The translations under genes and the position numbers were made by a program. Under the pieces are notes generated by a model that saw nothing but the letters and a program-made list of their open reading frames with translations, was not told the origin of the DNA and did no database searches. This document shows positions 29,191-38,852 of a DNA stretch of 47,660 nucleotides, piece after piece. Numbering within the stretch: position 1 is the first letter of the stretch; each line of letters opens with the position of its first letter. Where the stretch lies: positions 1 through 47,660 of the forward strand of contig NZ_BCQV01000015.1 of the NCBI RefSeq assembly GCF_001552255.1, read 5' to 3'. This DNA is from Alicyclobacillus shizuokensis NBRC 103103 (lineage in GTDB: Bacteria; Bacillota; Bacilli; Alicyclobacillales; Alicyclobacillaceae).

Positions 29191-30576
29191 ATGCCGGATG
29201 TAGGAGCATCTGTATCTGTACAGAGTGGCAGGTCGGAGGACGGTCTGCTGCGTCTGCCGCCGCAGCACATTGAGGCCGAGCAGGCCGTGCTCGGCGCCAT
29301 GTTGATCTCCGCCGACGCGGTGGCGGAAGCGGCCGAGTGGCTGCAAGCGGACGACTTTTACCGGCGCTCTCATCAGTTGATCTTCGAGGCCATGCAACAA
29401 CTGTATGAACAAGGGCAGCCGGTGGACGTGGTGACTACCACAGCCGCCCTGCAGGCGCAGGAAGGCCGACTGGAAAGCGTGGGCGGCGTCGAGTACCTGG
29501 CCGAGTTGGCCGGCGCCATGCCGACCGTGTTGCACGTCGGCCACTATGCTAACATCGTGCGTGAGAAGGCGCTGCTGCGGCGCATCATCGCGGCCGCGCA
29601 GGAGATCGCCGAAGCCAGCTACCGGGCCGAGGAGGATGCCGGCAGCGTCTTGGCGGACGCCGAGCGGCGCATCCTCGAGTTGTCGCAGGACCGGCGCGTG
29701 CGCGACTTCACCCACATCAGCGACGTCCTTGAGGCGACGTTTGAGCGCATTGAACAGTTGTACGCCAGCGAAGGCAAGCTCACTGGCGTGCCCACCGGGT
29801 ACAGCGAGCTGGACCGGATGACGAGCGGATTGCAAAAGTCGGATCTGATTATCGTGGCGGCCCGCCCCTCGGTCGGAAAGACCGCCTTTGCGCTCAACGT
29901 GTCCCAGAATGTGGCGGTGCGGGCAGGGTTGCCGGTGGCGATTTTCAGCCTTGAAATGTCCAAGGAGCAGCTGGTGCAGCGGATGTTGTGCGCAGAGGCG
30001 TACATCGACGGTCACAAGCTGCGCAACGGTACGCTGGAGGACGACGATTGGCCGAAACTGTCGATGGGCGTCAGCGCGCTGGCGGGATCGCCCATTTACA
30101 TCGACGACACGCCGGGCATCACCGTGCCGGAGATGCGCAGCAAATTGCGGCGGCTGAAGTCGCAGGTTGGGCTGGGACTAGTGACCGTGGACTATCTGCA
30201 GCTGATTCGCGGCCGGCGCACGAACAGCGACAACCGGCAGCAGGAGATCTCCGAGATCTCCCGTTCGCTCAAGCAGCTGGCGCGGGAGCTGGAGGTGCCG
30301 GTAATGGCGCTCGCCCAGCTGAGCCGATCCGTTGAGCAGCGGCAGGACAAGCGGCCGATGCTCTCGGACATCCGGGAATCGGGAAGCATCGAGCAAGACG
30401 CCGACATCGTCGCCTTTCTCTACCGGGACGATTATTATGATCCGGAGTCCGAGCGGAAAAACATCGTCGAGGTGCTGATAGCCAAGCAGCGCAATGGCCC
30501 CACAGGCAAGGTCGAACTGGTGTTTCTGAAAAACTATAATAAATTTGTCAACCTGGAGAAAGTACACACGGACTGA
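29191..30576 (+). CDS. dnaB: Replicative DNA helicase (DnaB; DnaC in B. subtilis)
   Basis: Hexameric fork helicase, 461 aa. The N-terminal helical domain (PPQHIEAEQAVLGAMLI) is at residues about 20-120. The RecA-like domain has Walker A ARPSVGKTAFALN, Walker B LVTVDYLQLIRG and the motif LSRSVEQRQDKRP. Start ATG 29191, with GAGGGG 7 bases upstream; an in-frame GTG five codons earlier is rejected. Its stop overlaps the next ATG by one base. Confidence 0.96.
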   Translation: MPDVGASVSVQSGRSEDGLLRLPPQHIEAEQAVLGAMLISADAVAEAAEWLQADDFYRRSHQLIFEAMQQLYEQGQPVDVVTTTAALQAQEGRLESVGGVEYLAELAGAMPTVLHVGHYANIVREKALLRRIIAAAQEIAEASYRAEEDAGSVLADAERRILELSQDRRVRDFTHISDVLEATFERIEQLYASEGKLTGVPTGYSELDRMTSGLQKSDLIIVAARPSVGKTAFALNVSQNVAVRAGLPVAIFSLEMSKEQLVQRMLCAEAYIDGHKLRNGTLEDDDWPKLSMGVSALAGSPIYIDDTPGITVPEMRSKLRRLKSQVGLGLVTVDYLQLIRGRRTNSDNRQQEISEISRSLKQLARELEVPVMALAQLSRSVEQRQDKRPMLSDIRESGSIEQDADIVAFLYRDDYYDPESERKNIVEVLIAKQRNGPTGKVELVFLKNYNKFVNLEKVHTD

Positions 30577-31028
30577 TGGACGAATCATTGCCTTTGTTGA
30601 CCCGCAGGGAGCGCCAGGAGCAGCTGCGGCGCAAACGGCGGCGCCAACGCCGGCGCAGACGCCGCCGACGCTGGCGGGTTCGTTGGCTGCGAGCGCTGCG
30701 GACCACCCGCTTCTGGACGAACGCGCTGTTTGTCTGCCTGGTGCTCTTGACGCTGACGTTCTGGGCGCGGTTTGCGTACGTGTACCACGTACCGCCGGAG
30801 CTCAGGACGGGGCCGCTCAGCCGCGTCACGGCCTACGTGACGCTCAAACCGTGGTGGTTTGGGCCGCCCACCTTCGATTTGGACGATTATCTGAAGGAGC
30901 CCAATGCGGTCGACACCGTTTCCAACACGCAGCTCTTGCTTTCCAATCTGGGCCCGTTTCGGGCCATTGTCGAGCATCCCGACCTGGTGTGGGCGTGGTA
31001 CACGGACGGATCGAACGGGCCCGTGTGA
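30576..31028 (+). CDS. Arg-rich single-pass membrane protein, unknown
   Basis: 150 aa; the ATG uses the last base of the helicase stop codon. Residues about 10-37 are extremely basic (RRKRRRQRRRRRRRRW), followed by one membrane helix (FWTNALFVCLVLLTLTFWARFAYVY, about 46-70) and an outside domain of about 80 residues rich in aromatic and polar residues. The basic stretch predicts a cytoplasmic N-terminus and could bind nucleic acid or acidic lipids. I recognise no family. It occupies the place of purA in B. subtilis. Confidence 0.65.
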   Translation: MDESLPLLTRRERQEQLRRKRRRQRRRRRRRRWRVRWLRALRTTRFWTNALFVCLVLLTLTFWARFAYVYHVPPELRTGPLSRVTAYVTLKPWWFGPPTFDLDDYLKEPNAVDTVSNTQLLLSNLGPFRAIVEHPDLVWAWYTDGSNGPV

Positions 31029-31044
31029 GCGGTGGGCTGCGGCG

Positions 31045-31416
31045 TCAGGTTTGGCCGCCGCACTGCTTGATCACCTGGACGACGGCTTCCACTTTCTCCT
31101 CTGGGCAGACGACGGTCAACAAGAAGTTGCGCTCCCCGGTGACGCTCGGACCTTCCGCGGTGTCGGCCATGCCGCTCGCCGAAGGATCAGCCGAGAGCAG
31201 AATACCGGCGTCGCGGGAGGCGTTGGCCTGCAGGGTGAGGGACGCCAGGCTCTCTATCTTGCCGGCGATGGGGACGGGGCGTTCCCCAGACGGGAAGCCG
31301 CCGCTGTGCAATCGGGCGATTTGAGTGGTTTCGACGCCCAGCTTGTGAATGGCTGCGGCTGCGCGTTGTGCGTCGCTTTCGCTGAAAAAGGAAGCCAGGA
31401 CCGTACGTTCCTGCAT
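31045..31416 (-). CDS. Small protein, possibly general stress (YflT/GSP17M-like) fold, unknown
   Basis: 123 aa from ATG 31416, which has GGAGGTG 5 bases upstream. Two repeats of a beta-alpha pattern are apparent: [23 protein letters not shown] near the N-terminus and [24 protein letters not shown] at the C-terminus, a ferredoxin-like arrangement seen in heat-induced/general stress proteins. The assignment is tentative. It is convergent with the Arg-rich gene (17 bp apart) and divergent from walR. Confidence 0.55.
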   Translation of the reverse strand: MQERTVLASFFSESDAQRAAAAIHKLGVETTQIARLHSGGFPSGERPVPIAGKIESLASLTLQANASRDAGILLSADPSASGMADTAEGPSVTGERNFLLTVVCPEEKVEAVVQVIKQCGGQT

Positions 31417-31520
31417 GTTGTCACCTCCGCTGCCTAGTCTCCGCCGGCGGCTCGGCAATCATGCCTCGCGGCGGTGCGGAGCCGGAGCGAGTCGATGTTT
31501 GGGAAAGGAGGCTCATCCGC

Positions 31521-32201
31521 GTGGCGCTCGTCCTGGTCGTGGAAGACGAAGAGCCGATTGCGAACATCCTCAAGTTCTCACTGGAACGCGAGGGCCATGA
31601 GGTGATGGTCAGCTACGATGGTGTGGACGCCGTGGAGAAGGCGAGGCTTCACAACCCGGACCTGATGTTGCTGGACCTGATGCTGCCGGAGAAGGACGGC
31701 TTTGAGGTCTGCAAGGAGGTGCGCCAGTTCAGCATGGTGCCCATCATCATGCTCACGGCACGGGACTCGGAGCTGGACAAGGTGGTGGGCCTGGAAATCG
31801 GGGCTGACGACTACGTGACCAAGCCGTTCAGCACGCGGGAACTCTTGGCGCGCGTGAAGGCGAACCTGCGCCGACACTGGCACCAGGGTGCGCAGGCGGG
31901 GGAACAGCTGTCGCTGGGCGACGTCCTCATCGATTTGGAGCAGTACCAGGTGCGCCGCGGGGAAGAGCTGATTCCGTTGACACACCGCGAGTTTGAGCTG
32001 TTGGCTGTGCTGGCCGCCCGGCCGGGCGTGGTCTTCACGCGCGACCAGTTGCTCTCCGAGGTGTGGGGATCCGACTACGCGGGGGACGAGCGCACGGTGG
32101 ACGTGACAGTGCGCCGGCTGCGCGAGAAACTGGAGCAGGACCCAAGCCACCCCGAGTACGTGTTGACCCGTCGGGGCGTCGGCTATTACGCGCGGAGGTA
32201 A
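31521..32201 (+). CDS. walR: Response regulator WalR (YycF)
   Basis: OmpR-type regulator of the essential WalRK cell-wall system; 226 aa. Receiver domain with acidic pair Glu8-Asp9, phospho-acceptor Asp52 ([12 protein letters not shown]), Lys in VTKPF. The C-terminal winged helix contains [13 protein letters not shown] and [16 protein letters not shown], and ends YYARR. GTG start with AAAGGAGG 9 bases upstream; the longer frame lacks an RBS. First gene of walR-walK-yycH-yycI-walJ. Confidence 0.96.
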   Translation: MALVLVVEDEEPIANILKFSLEREGHEVMVSYDGVDAVEKARLHNPDLMLLDLMLPEKDGFEVCKEVRQFSMVPIIMLTARDSELDKVVGLEIGADDYVTKPFSTRELLARVKANLRRHWHQGAQAGEQLSLGDVLIDLEQYQVRRGEELIPLTHREFELLAVLAARPGVVFTRDQLLSEVWGSDYAGDERTVDVTVRRLREKLEQDPSHPEYVLTRRGVGYYARR

Positions 32202-32205
32202 GTGC

Positions 32206-33966
32206 ATGTGGCGGAGCATACGCCTGAAATTCGTCGTCATCTATTTGCTCCTAATGCTGTTCACCCTGCAGCTGATAGGCGCCTACTTTGTGCGCACCTT
32301 GAACGCCTCCCTGGTGCGCGACGAGGTGCGCGGCGTGCAGAAGCAGGTGTCTCTGCTCGCCGCCATCGTCAAGCCTGAACTGACTTCGGGCGGGGACAGG
32401 TCCGGGGACAAGCCGGGTGATGCCTCTTTACTGTCTGTCTTTCCCCAGCCGCAGGGCGGTGCCATTTACCTCCTCAACAGCAAGGGCGTGGTCGAAGACA
32501 CATCCGCCGGCAGCGCGCTCATCGGCCAGAAGCGAATCGACTCGGTGGCCACCCAGGCGCTGGTCGGGCACCAATCGGTTTCCGCCGTCCGCTACGATCC
32601 GTCCGCGGACCAACACCTGCTGGCGGTGGCGATGCCGCTGTTTCAAGGCGACCGCTTCATCGGCATTCTCGAAGATGTCGTATCCATCCAAACCACGTAC
32701 TCCACGATGCGTCAGGTGACCACCATCTTCTACACCGGGAGCGCACTGGTGTTGGCCTTTACGGCGCTGCTCGGGATTGGTCTGTCGCGCACGATTTCAC
32801 GCCCGATTTTGGATGTGACCCGGCAGGCGGCGCGCATGGCCCAGGGGGATTTCAGCCGCCGCGTGCAGGTGGTGAGCGACGACGAGCTCGGCCAGTTGGG
32901 CCACGCGGTCAACGATCTGGCGGACAAGCTGCAGACGGCCCTGTCGGAAAACCTGCGCGAGCGGGAGCGGTTGCGCGCCATCATCACCTATATGGGCGAC
33001 GGTGTGCTCACCTTTGACCGGGATCTGCGTCCGGTTTACGCCAACGAGGCGGCGTTGCGCTGCTTGCCGCGGGGGGCGGACGATTTCGCCCGTGCCGGCA
33101 GGCTGCTGGGTGTGCGCAGGGAGTCGCTGACACCCACGCAAGAGGAGTGGAACTGGGTGCGGGAACTGGACGGGGCGCTGCTGCACGTGCACCTGACGGC
33201 AATCCAGCGGGAAGCGGACACGGATGGGTACGTGGCGGTCATCCGCGACGTGACGGAACAGGAGCGACTGTATCAAAAGCAACGGGAGTTCGTGGCGAAT
33301 GTGTCGCACGAGTTGCGGACGCCGCTGACGACCATCAAGTCGTACCTGGAGGCGCTGGGGGAGAGCGGGGACCTGGATGAGCAGACCCGCCACACCTTCC
33401 TTGACGTGTGCAGGCAGGAGGCGGACCGGATGGTGCGCATCACGCAGGACCTGCTGCAGCTCTCTGGACTGGAGACGCAGGGCATCCGCTACGTGGAGGG
33501 CTGGGTGGACGCGCAGGAGTGGCTGACCGCCGCGTGTCAGCGGTTGGAGATGCAGGCGAAACGGCAAGGGGTGGCGCTGGACCTGCGACCGGTGCCCAAG
33601 CTGCAGTTTCGTGGCGACAGGGACCTGCTCGACCGAGTGCTCGACAACATCATCGGCAATGCGCTCAAGTACACGGCCGCCGGTGGCCAGGTGCGCGTGC
33701 GTGCGGAGCGTGAGGAGGATAAGCTGCGCGTGTGCGTGGAAGACACCGGGATTGGCATCCCCGAAAGTGATCTGCCGCACGTGTTCGAGCGCTTCTACCG
33801 GGTGGACAAGGCGAGGTCCCGGCGCAGCGGCGGCACCGGCCTCGGTCTCACGCTGGCGCGGGAGATCATCGATTTGCACGGAGGCCGCATCGGCATCGAG
33901 AGCCAGCTGGGCCGGGGGACGAAGGTGTGGTTGCTGCTGCCGCTTACAGAGGGGGAACCGGCATGA
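32206..33966 (+). CDS. walK: Sensor histidine kinase WalK (YycG)
   Basis: 586 aa (B. subtilis 611). TM1 is at about 9-28, an extracellular Cache-like domain at about 30-170, TM2 at about 172-194, HAMP about 195-248 and PAS about 255-350. HisKA carries phospho-acceptor His368 (FVANVSHELRTPL), and the HATPase has N (NIIGNALKYTA), G1 (DTGIGIP) and G2 (GGTGLGLTLA) boxes. Starts 4 bp after walR with GGAGG in between. Its end overlaps yycH (ATGA). Confidence 0.96.
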   Translation: MWRSIRLKFVVIYLLLMLFTLQLIGAYFVRTLNASLVRDEVRGVQKQVSLLAAIVKPELTSGGDRSGDKPGDASLLSVFPQPQGGAIYLLNSKGVVEDTSAGSALIGQKRIDSVATQALVGHQSVSAVRYDPSADQHLLAVAMPLFQGDRFIGILEDVVSIQTTYSTMRQVTTIFYTGSALVLAFTALLGIGLSRTISRPILDVTRQAARMAQGDFSRRVQVVSDDELGQLGHAVNDLADKLQTALSENLRERERLRAIITYMGDGVLTFDRDLRPVYANEAALRCLPRGADDFARAGRLLGVRRESLTPTQEEWNWVRELDGALLHVHLTAIQREADTDGYVAVIRDVTEQERLYQKQREFVANVSHELRTPLTTIKSYLEALGESGDLDEQTRHTFLDVCRQEADRMVRITQDLLQLSGLETQGIRYVEGWVDAQEWLTAACQRLEMQAKRQGVALDLRPVPKLQFRGDRDLLDRVLDNIIGNALKYTAAGGQVRVRAEREEDKLRVCVEDTGIGIPESDLPHVFERFYRVDKARSRRSGGTGLGLTLAREIIDLHGGRIGIESQLGRGTKVWLLLPLTEGEPA

Positions 33967-35255
33967 CGGCGAAACGTTTGCAAACGCTGGTGCTGAGCGT
34001 ACTGGTGCTGATCAGCCTGGTTCTCAGCTATTTGCTGTGGCGCGGGGCCTGGTTGAGCAGCCCGGAGCCTGGATTGACAGCGCCGGCGGTGCGGAACCTG
34101 TCTCCGTACCCGCAGGCGGACCAGGTAACGGGTCCGGTGGAGGTCGACGTCCAGCGCTTGAAGCCAGCAGGGGCCGCTTTGATTCCCATAGGATCGGCCG
34201 TGTATCGGCAGTGGGTGGATGTGTTGCATTCGTTGAAGGTCGAGCGCCTACGCCGCGAGTCGGCGCCGCCCGCGCATGCGACGGTGAACATCGTGTTCCA
34301 CTTTGGCCTGGAACTGAGGCGCTCGGACATCTCCCGCTGGCTGCCGGCCCTACGTCTGTCGCCGCTGGCTGTGTCCGGGGACACGATGGAATTGTACCAA
34401 GCGGCGGCGGGTGGGCCGGTCCTGCTGATGGTAACGGGCGCATCGGACGGGTATACGGCGGAGACGGATGTGGACCGGAAGCGGTTTGCGCAGCTGGTGG
34501 CCGGCTCGGTGCAGCGCTACCCGGCCGTCGTCTGGCAGGACGGGCAAGGCAACACGTCCTACCTGCCAGCGCAGGGCATGGAGATGGAACGTCTGTCTGC
34601 CAGCGTGGACAAGCCGCCGCTCCTGCCGTTGGTGCATTCCTTCTTTGTGAACCCGGGAGCTCTGACGCGCATCCAGGAGAGCCGGCGCAAGGTCATATGG
34701 ACCGACGGGACGCGGGCCGTGCAGTGGGATCCAGAGGCCAACGTGCTGACCTTTGACGATCCGAACACCTCCGCGTCAACCACGGAGCGCACGGAACTGC
34801 AGGCGATAACTTCGTACATCCGCAGCCACGGTGGCGCCGCGAGCGGGGGTGTAATGTTCAACGGCGACGACAACGCGCTGCCGGGGATACACACCTACCA
34901 GCTGAGGCCCCAATTTGCCGGCTATGTGGTGTTCGGCAACCAGTGGACACAGGAGGTAGAGGTGAACAGCGGCCATGTGGTGCATTACCAGCGGCCGCTG
35001 GGCAACCTGACGGCTGGCGCGGAGAGGCAAAGGGTGACGGTCATGGGGGCGAGCGAGCTGCGCCAGGTGCTGCGCGACGTGGTGCCGAAGGCGCGGGTGA
35101 GTGCGTATACGGCGCACCTGGGTTACTGGGTTGTGCCGGACGGGGACGGCCATATGGAGCTGGAACCGGCCTTTGCGGTGCTGCGCGACGGGGTATCCGT
35201 GGGCGTCATCGACGCGGTCTCGGGTCAGGTGCTGGAGGGGATGAAGCGGCCATGA
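33963..35255 (+). CDS. yycH: WalK regulator YycH (WalH)
   Basis: 430 aa from ATG 33963, which overlaps the walK stop. One N-terminal membrane helix (LQTLVLSVLVLISLVLSYLLWRG) and a large extracytoplasmic domain. YycH forms a complex with YycI and WalK in the membrane and modulates the kinase. Sequence conservation is low; identification rests on topology, length and position. It overlaps yycI (ATGA). Confidence 0.88.
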   Translation: MTAKRLQTLVLSVLVLISLVLSYLLWRGAWLSSPEPGLTAPAVRNLSPYPQADQVTGPVEVDVQRLKPAGAALIPIGSAVYRQWVDVLHSLKVERLRRESAPPAHATVNIVFHFGLELRRSDISRWLPALRLSPLAVSGDTMELYQAAAGGPVLLMVTGASDGYTAETDVDRKRFAQLVAGSVQRYPAVVWQDGQGNTSYLPAQGMEMERLSASVDKPPLLPLVHSFFVNPGALTRIQESRRKVIWTDGTRAVQWDPEANVLTFDDPNTSASTTERTELQAITSYIRSHGGAASGGVMFNGDDNALPGIHTYQLRPQFAGYVVFGNQWTQEVEVNSGHVVHYQRPLGNLTAGAERQRVTVMGASELRQVLRDVVPKARVSAYTAHLGYWVVPDGDGHMELEPAFAVLRDGVSVGVIDAVSGQVLEGMKRP

Positions 35256-36076
35256 ACTGGGAGACGGCGAAGACCTGGCTGATTGGCATGTTTCTCATTC
35301 TGGACGTGCTGCTCGGCTGGCAGTACGCCAGCGCACGAGCGGAGATGCGCGGGTACAGCGAATCATACAGCGACTTGTTGGCGAACACGCGCACGCTGCT
35401 GGCCCAGCACAATTTCAGTCTGGCAGCTTCCGTGCCGACCAAGCATGCGGATATGGCGTCGTTTTCGGCGCGGTTGGCTGGGGCGAGTCTCACCCAAGCG
35501 GCGAAGACGGCCTTTGCCGGCAAGCCAGCGGGAGAGCGTGGAAGGGGGCGAGTGGCGGGGCCGGACGGATCGGTGAAAGGGCTGGGGCAGGGGACCTGGA
35601 CGGTGGCATACAGACGGCCGGTGCCGTTTGACGGCAGGCATCCGGAGCAGCTTCTGGAGCGCGTGGTGAACGGAAGCGCATACGGACTGGACAGGGGCGC
35701 CGGGGAGGCGGACGTGTTGGTGTTCGACCAGCTGTATGGGGGAAAGTACCCGATTTTCGACGCGAGCGTGCTAGTCGATACGACGAAACAGGGAATGACC
35801 GGCTACCAGCAGACGCTGCTGACCAGGATTCGCGCGACGAGCAGCCCGAAGCCGATTATCTCGGCGTTAGATGCGCTGAACAGCTTGGCCAATGCGGTGG
35901 ACAAATCCAGCCAGGAAAAGGATAATACGATTGTCGGAATCGATCTCGGGTACCTGGGGAGTCCCTCCGGTTCCGCGGCGGGGGGCGGAAAACGATACTG
36001 GTTCCCGGTGTGGCGGATTGTCACGGACGCGGGGGTCTATTATGTCAATGCATTTACGGGAGAGCTAAACCTGTGA
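35252..36076 (+). CDS. yycI: WalK regulator YycI (WalI)
   Basis: 274 aa from the ATG overlapping the yycH stop. N-terminal anchor MNWETAKTWLIGMFLILDVLLGWQY, then an extracellular domain that ends in the YycI-type motif KRYWFPVWRIVTDAGVYYVNAFTGEL. The open frame continues upstream into yycH but is not coding there. Partner of YycH. Confidence 0.88.
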   Translation: MNWETAKTWLIGMFLILDVLLGWQYASARAEMRGYSESYSDLLANTRTLLAQHNFSLAASVPTKHADMASFSARLAGASLTQAAKTAFAGKPAGERGRGRVAGPDGSVKGLGQGTWTVAYRRPVPFDGRHPEQLLERVVNGSAYGLDRGAGEADVLVFDQLYGGKYPIFDASVLVDTTKQGMTGYQQTLLTRIRATSSPKPIISALDALNSLANAVDKSSQEKDNTIVGIDLGYLGSPSGSAAGGGKRYWFPVWRIVTDAGVYYVNAFTGELNL

Positions 36077-36112
36077 CGAGGTCTGGGAGCGGCCGCAAAA
36101 GGGGGATACATA

Positions 36113-36991
36113 GTGCTCGAATTTACGGTGCTAGCGAGCGGCAGCTCTGGCAACGCGATATACATACGAACGAACCGGGTGCAGGTGCTGCTGGATGCGG
36201 GCATCAGCGGCAGGCAGCTGCAGCAGCGAATGCAGGCGGTGGCCGGCGCTGAGTGGGCGGGTTTGGACGCGGTGTTGCTGACGCATGAGCATGTTGATCA
36301 TGTGCGGGGACTGCGGCAGGTACTGCGGGCGTGCACGGCGCCTGTGTACGCGACGGAAGGCACGTGGCACCAGGTGGCAGCATTGGGGCCAACAGCAGTG
36401 GAGACGGCCGCCGCGGAGGAGAGTGGGCGTGTGCGCAGGGTGCGTGCGGGTGAGGGGTTTTCCATCGAGGACCTGCGCGTGACCCCGTTTGCGGTGTCGC
36501 ACGACGCCGAGGAGCCGGTGGCGTACCGGTTTGACACCGATGGGGCGAGTCTGGCGGTGGTGACCGACTTGGGGTACATGAGCGACAGTATCAAGTCGGT
36601 CATTCAAGGCTGTGACGCTTACGTGCTGGAGGCCAACCACGATGTAGAGATGCTGCGCGCGGGGCGCTACCCGTGGAGTGTGAAACGGCGCATCCTCGGC
36701 GACAAAGGCCACCTCTCCAATGACGACGCGGCGTTCGCGCTGTTGGACGTGCTGGAGGACAGGCGGACGGATGTGTACCTGGCCCACCTGAGCGAGGAGA
36801 ACAATCTGCCGGAATTGGCGGAGCTGACGGTGTCGAGCGCGCTCGGGGAGATGGGTGTGGATTGCCGGGAGCGGGTTCGCCTGCACCGGACCAGCCGCCG
36901 AGAGGCGACACGGTTGCACCGTCTGGGCTGCGGGGACATGGAATATGACGGAAAGGACCATAATAAGGAGAGTGAACATGCCGGGACCTGA
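36113..36991 (+). CDS. walJ: Metallo-beta-lactamase-fold hydrolase WalJ (YycJ)
   Basis: 292 aa; the usual length is about 264. It begins with LEFTVLASGSSGNAIYI. The metal-binding motif THEHVDHVRGL (HxHxDH) lies near residues 57-67, with further ligands at SHDAEEP, TDLGY and AHLSEENN. Homologues are exonuclease-like and affect coordination of cell division with replication. GTG start after AAAGGGGG. The C-terminal extension (about 30 residues, polar) is unusual and may not be folded. Confidence 0.92.
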   Translation: MLEFTVLASGSSGNAIYIRTNRVQVLLDAGISGRQLQQRMQAVAGAEWAGLDAVLLTHEHVDHVRGLRQVLRACTAPVYATEGTWHQVAALGPTAVETAAAEESGRVRRVRAGEGFSIEDLRVTPFAVSHDAEEPVAYRFDTDGASLAVVTDLGYMSDSIKSVIQGCDAYVLEANHDVEMLRAGRYPWSVKRRILGDKGHLSNDDAAFALLDVLEDRRTDVYLAHLSEENNLPELAELTVSSALGEMGVDCRERVRLHRTSRREATRLHRLGCGDMEYDGKDHNKESEHAGT

Positions 36992-37076
36992 ACGGATGGG
37001 ACATCATCCGACGCTTGAGTGAACGGTCCACGGTCGTCGGTAGTGCGGGCAGATGGAGGAAAGGCAGGCGACGGAG

Positions 37077-38357
37077 ATGGGCTTTTACAAGGACAGCGGA
37101 GATTTCCACATGGGTCGGGCGGACAGGTCCGCAGGGGCGTGGCGCTGGGTGGCCGCCATCGTGGTATCGGCGCTGGTGGGATCCGTTGCCACGCTGGCCG
37201 CGTATCCTGCGTTGCGGGGTGAGGAAGCGGTGACCACCACCGCGGATGCGGCGACTGCGACGAGAAGTCCGGCCCCTTCCCTGCCTGCGTCGGTGAACGT
37301 GTCGGTCAACGACGGCATCGTGCAGGCGGTCAAGCGAGCGAAGCCGGCGGTGGTGGGCGTGGTCAACTACAAAGAGGTGGAAGACTTTTTCAGTCAGCAG
37401 TCGAAGCTGAAAGCGAACGACGTGGGCACAGGTCTGTTGTTCCATAAGGACAGCAAATACGGCTACATCGTGACCAACAACCATGTGGTCGACGGGGGCG
37501 CGAAGGTGGAGGTCGTGTTTTCCAAGGGCAAGCATGTCACCGCCCAGGTGGTTGGGACAGACGAGTTCACGGACCTGGCGGTGCTGCGGTTGCCGGAGAA
37601 GTATGTGCGGGGTATCCAGCCCGCACAGTTCGCGAATTCGGACAAGATTGAGGTCGGTGAGCCGGCGATTGCCATCGGATCGCCCATGGGGCTGGACTTT
37701 GCCGATTCGGTGACGGCCGGGATTGTCAGCGCGAAGCGGCGCATCATGCCGGTGCAGACGCCGGACGGTGAGCAGGTGCTGGATTACCAGGCGGTGATTC
37801 AGACGGACGCGGCCATCAACCCGGGCAACAGCGGTGGGCCGCTGCTGAACATTAACGGTCAGGTGATTGGCATCAACAGCAGCAAGGTCGTGGATCCGAC
37901 GGTCGAAGGCATGGGCTTTGCGATCCCGTCCAACGAAGTGAGGGCGATTGCGTCGGAGATCCTCGCGACCGGCCACGCTGACCACCCGGCGCTCGGCATT
38001 GCGGGCTACTCGCTGCGGGCGGTGCCGGAACAGTGGTGGCCGGACGTGCCGGTGGATTACGGGATTTTGGTGCAGGAGGTGCAGTCCTCCTCGGCCAAGC
38101 GGTCGGGGCTGAAGCCGGGCGATGTCATCGTGGCCATCAACGGCAGGACGGTGCAGACGATGCCGGACCTGCGGACATACCTGTTCCAGGCGAAACCAGG
38201 GCAGGTGGTGACCTTGACGGTGTATCGCGGGCATAAGAAGCTGGAGTTCAAGGTGACGCTCGGGAAGATGGAGACCCCGAACACGACCGCGGGCGCTCAG
38301 GGTTCCGGAAGTGGTGCGGACAATCCGTTCTCGGTGCCGAGCGAGTGTTTCAACTGA
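37077..38357 (+). CDS. htrA: Membrane-anchored serine protease HtrA/DegP family (YyxA-like)
   Basis: About 426 aa. Signal anchor WVAAIVVSALVGSVATLAAYPAL, Ser/Thr/Pro-rich linker, trypsin-like domain with catalytic His (TNNHVVDGG), Asp (TDLAVLRL) and Ser (GNSGGPLL), then one PDZ domain (DYGILVQEVQSSSAKRSGLKPGDVIVAINGR). It degrades misfolded exported proteins. ATG 37077 is chosen because GGAGGAAAGG lies upstream; ATG 37053 contains that RBS itself and has none of its own, but cannot be excluded. Confidence 0.93.
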   Translation: MGFYKDSGDFHMGRADRSAGAWRWVAAIVVSALVGSVATLAAYPALRGEEAVTTTADAATATRSPAPSLPASVNVSVNDGIVQAVKRAKPAVVGVVNYKEVEDFFSQQSKLKANDVGTGLLFHKDSKYGYIVTNNHVVDGGAKVEVVFSKGKHVTAQVVGTDEFTDLAVLRLPEKYVRGIQPAQFANSDKIEVGEPAIAIGSPMGLDFADSVTAGIVSAKRRIMPVQTPDGEQVLDYQAVIQTDAAINPGNSGGPLLNINGQVIGINSSKVVDPTVEGMGFAIPSNEVRAIASEILATGHADHPALGIAGYSLRAVPEQWWPDVPVDYGILVQEVQSSSAKRSGLKPGDVIVAINGRTVQTMPDLRTYLFQAKPGQVVTLTVYRGHKKLEFKVTLGKMETPNTTAGAQGSGSGADNPFSVPSECFN

Positions 38358-38372
38358 GGGAGCGCGGAGCCC

Positions 38373-38852
38373 GTGCAGGTTGTGGTGGTTGCGGTGGGTA
38401 AGTTGAAGGAACGGTATCTGCGGGAGGCGCAGGCGGAGTACGCCAAGCGCCTTTCTGGTTATGTGCAGCTGCGGATTGAGGAAGTGGCGGATGAGCCGGC
38501 CCCTGAGGGTTCGGGGGAGGGCGAGCGGCTGCGTGTCCTGCGCGTGGAAGGAGAGCGGATGGTACGGCGGCTGCGCGACCGGGACGCGGTGGTGGCGTTG
38601 GACAGGCAGGGCGAGGCGTTGTCATCGGAGGCGTGGAGCCGTGCCTACCAGCGCCTGGCCGGAGGCGGGTACGGGAGGATAGTGTTTCTGATTGGCGGGT
38701 CGCATGGCTTGGATGCGTCCCTGCTGCAGCGCGCCCAGCTGTGTTGGAGTTTTGGTCCGCTGACCTTGCCGCATCCATTGGCACGCATTGTACTGTTGGA
38801 GCAACTCTATCGGGGCATTCGCATTGCGCGCGGGGAGCCCTATCATAAGTAG
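38373..38852 (+). CDS. rlmH: 23S rRNA pseudouridine1915 N3-methyltransferase RlmH
   Basis: 159 aa SPOUT-family methyltransferase. Core segments: VVAVGKLKERYLREAQAEYAKRL at the N-terminus, VVALDRQGEALSSEAWS, FLIGGSHGLD (SAM knot) and the conserved end RIARGEPYHK. GTG start 15 bp after htrA. It closes the wal-htrA-rlmH block. Confidence 0.97.
   Translation: MQVVVVAVGKLKERYLREAQAEYAKRLSGYVQLRIEEVADEPAPEGSGEGERLRVLRVEGERMVRRLRDRDAVVALDRQGEALSSEAWSRAYQRLAGGGYGRIVFLIGGSHGLDASLLQRAQLCWSFGPLTLPHPLARIVLLEQLYRGIRIARGEPYHK

Noticed and set aside
34943-35251. Upstream extension of yycI
   Set aside because: The frame is open inside yycH, but the ATGA overlap at 35252 with the membrane anchor right after it is the true start.
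36600-38234. 544-codon minus-strand open frame opposite walJ and htrA
   Set aside because: Shadow frame crossing two genes, no RBS or family signature.
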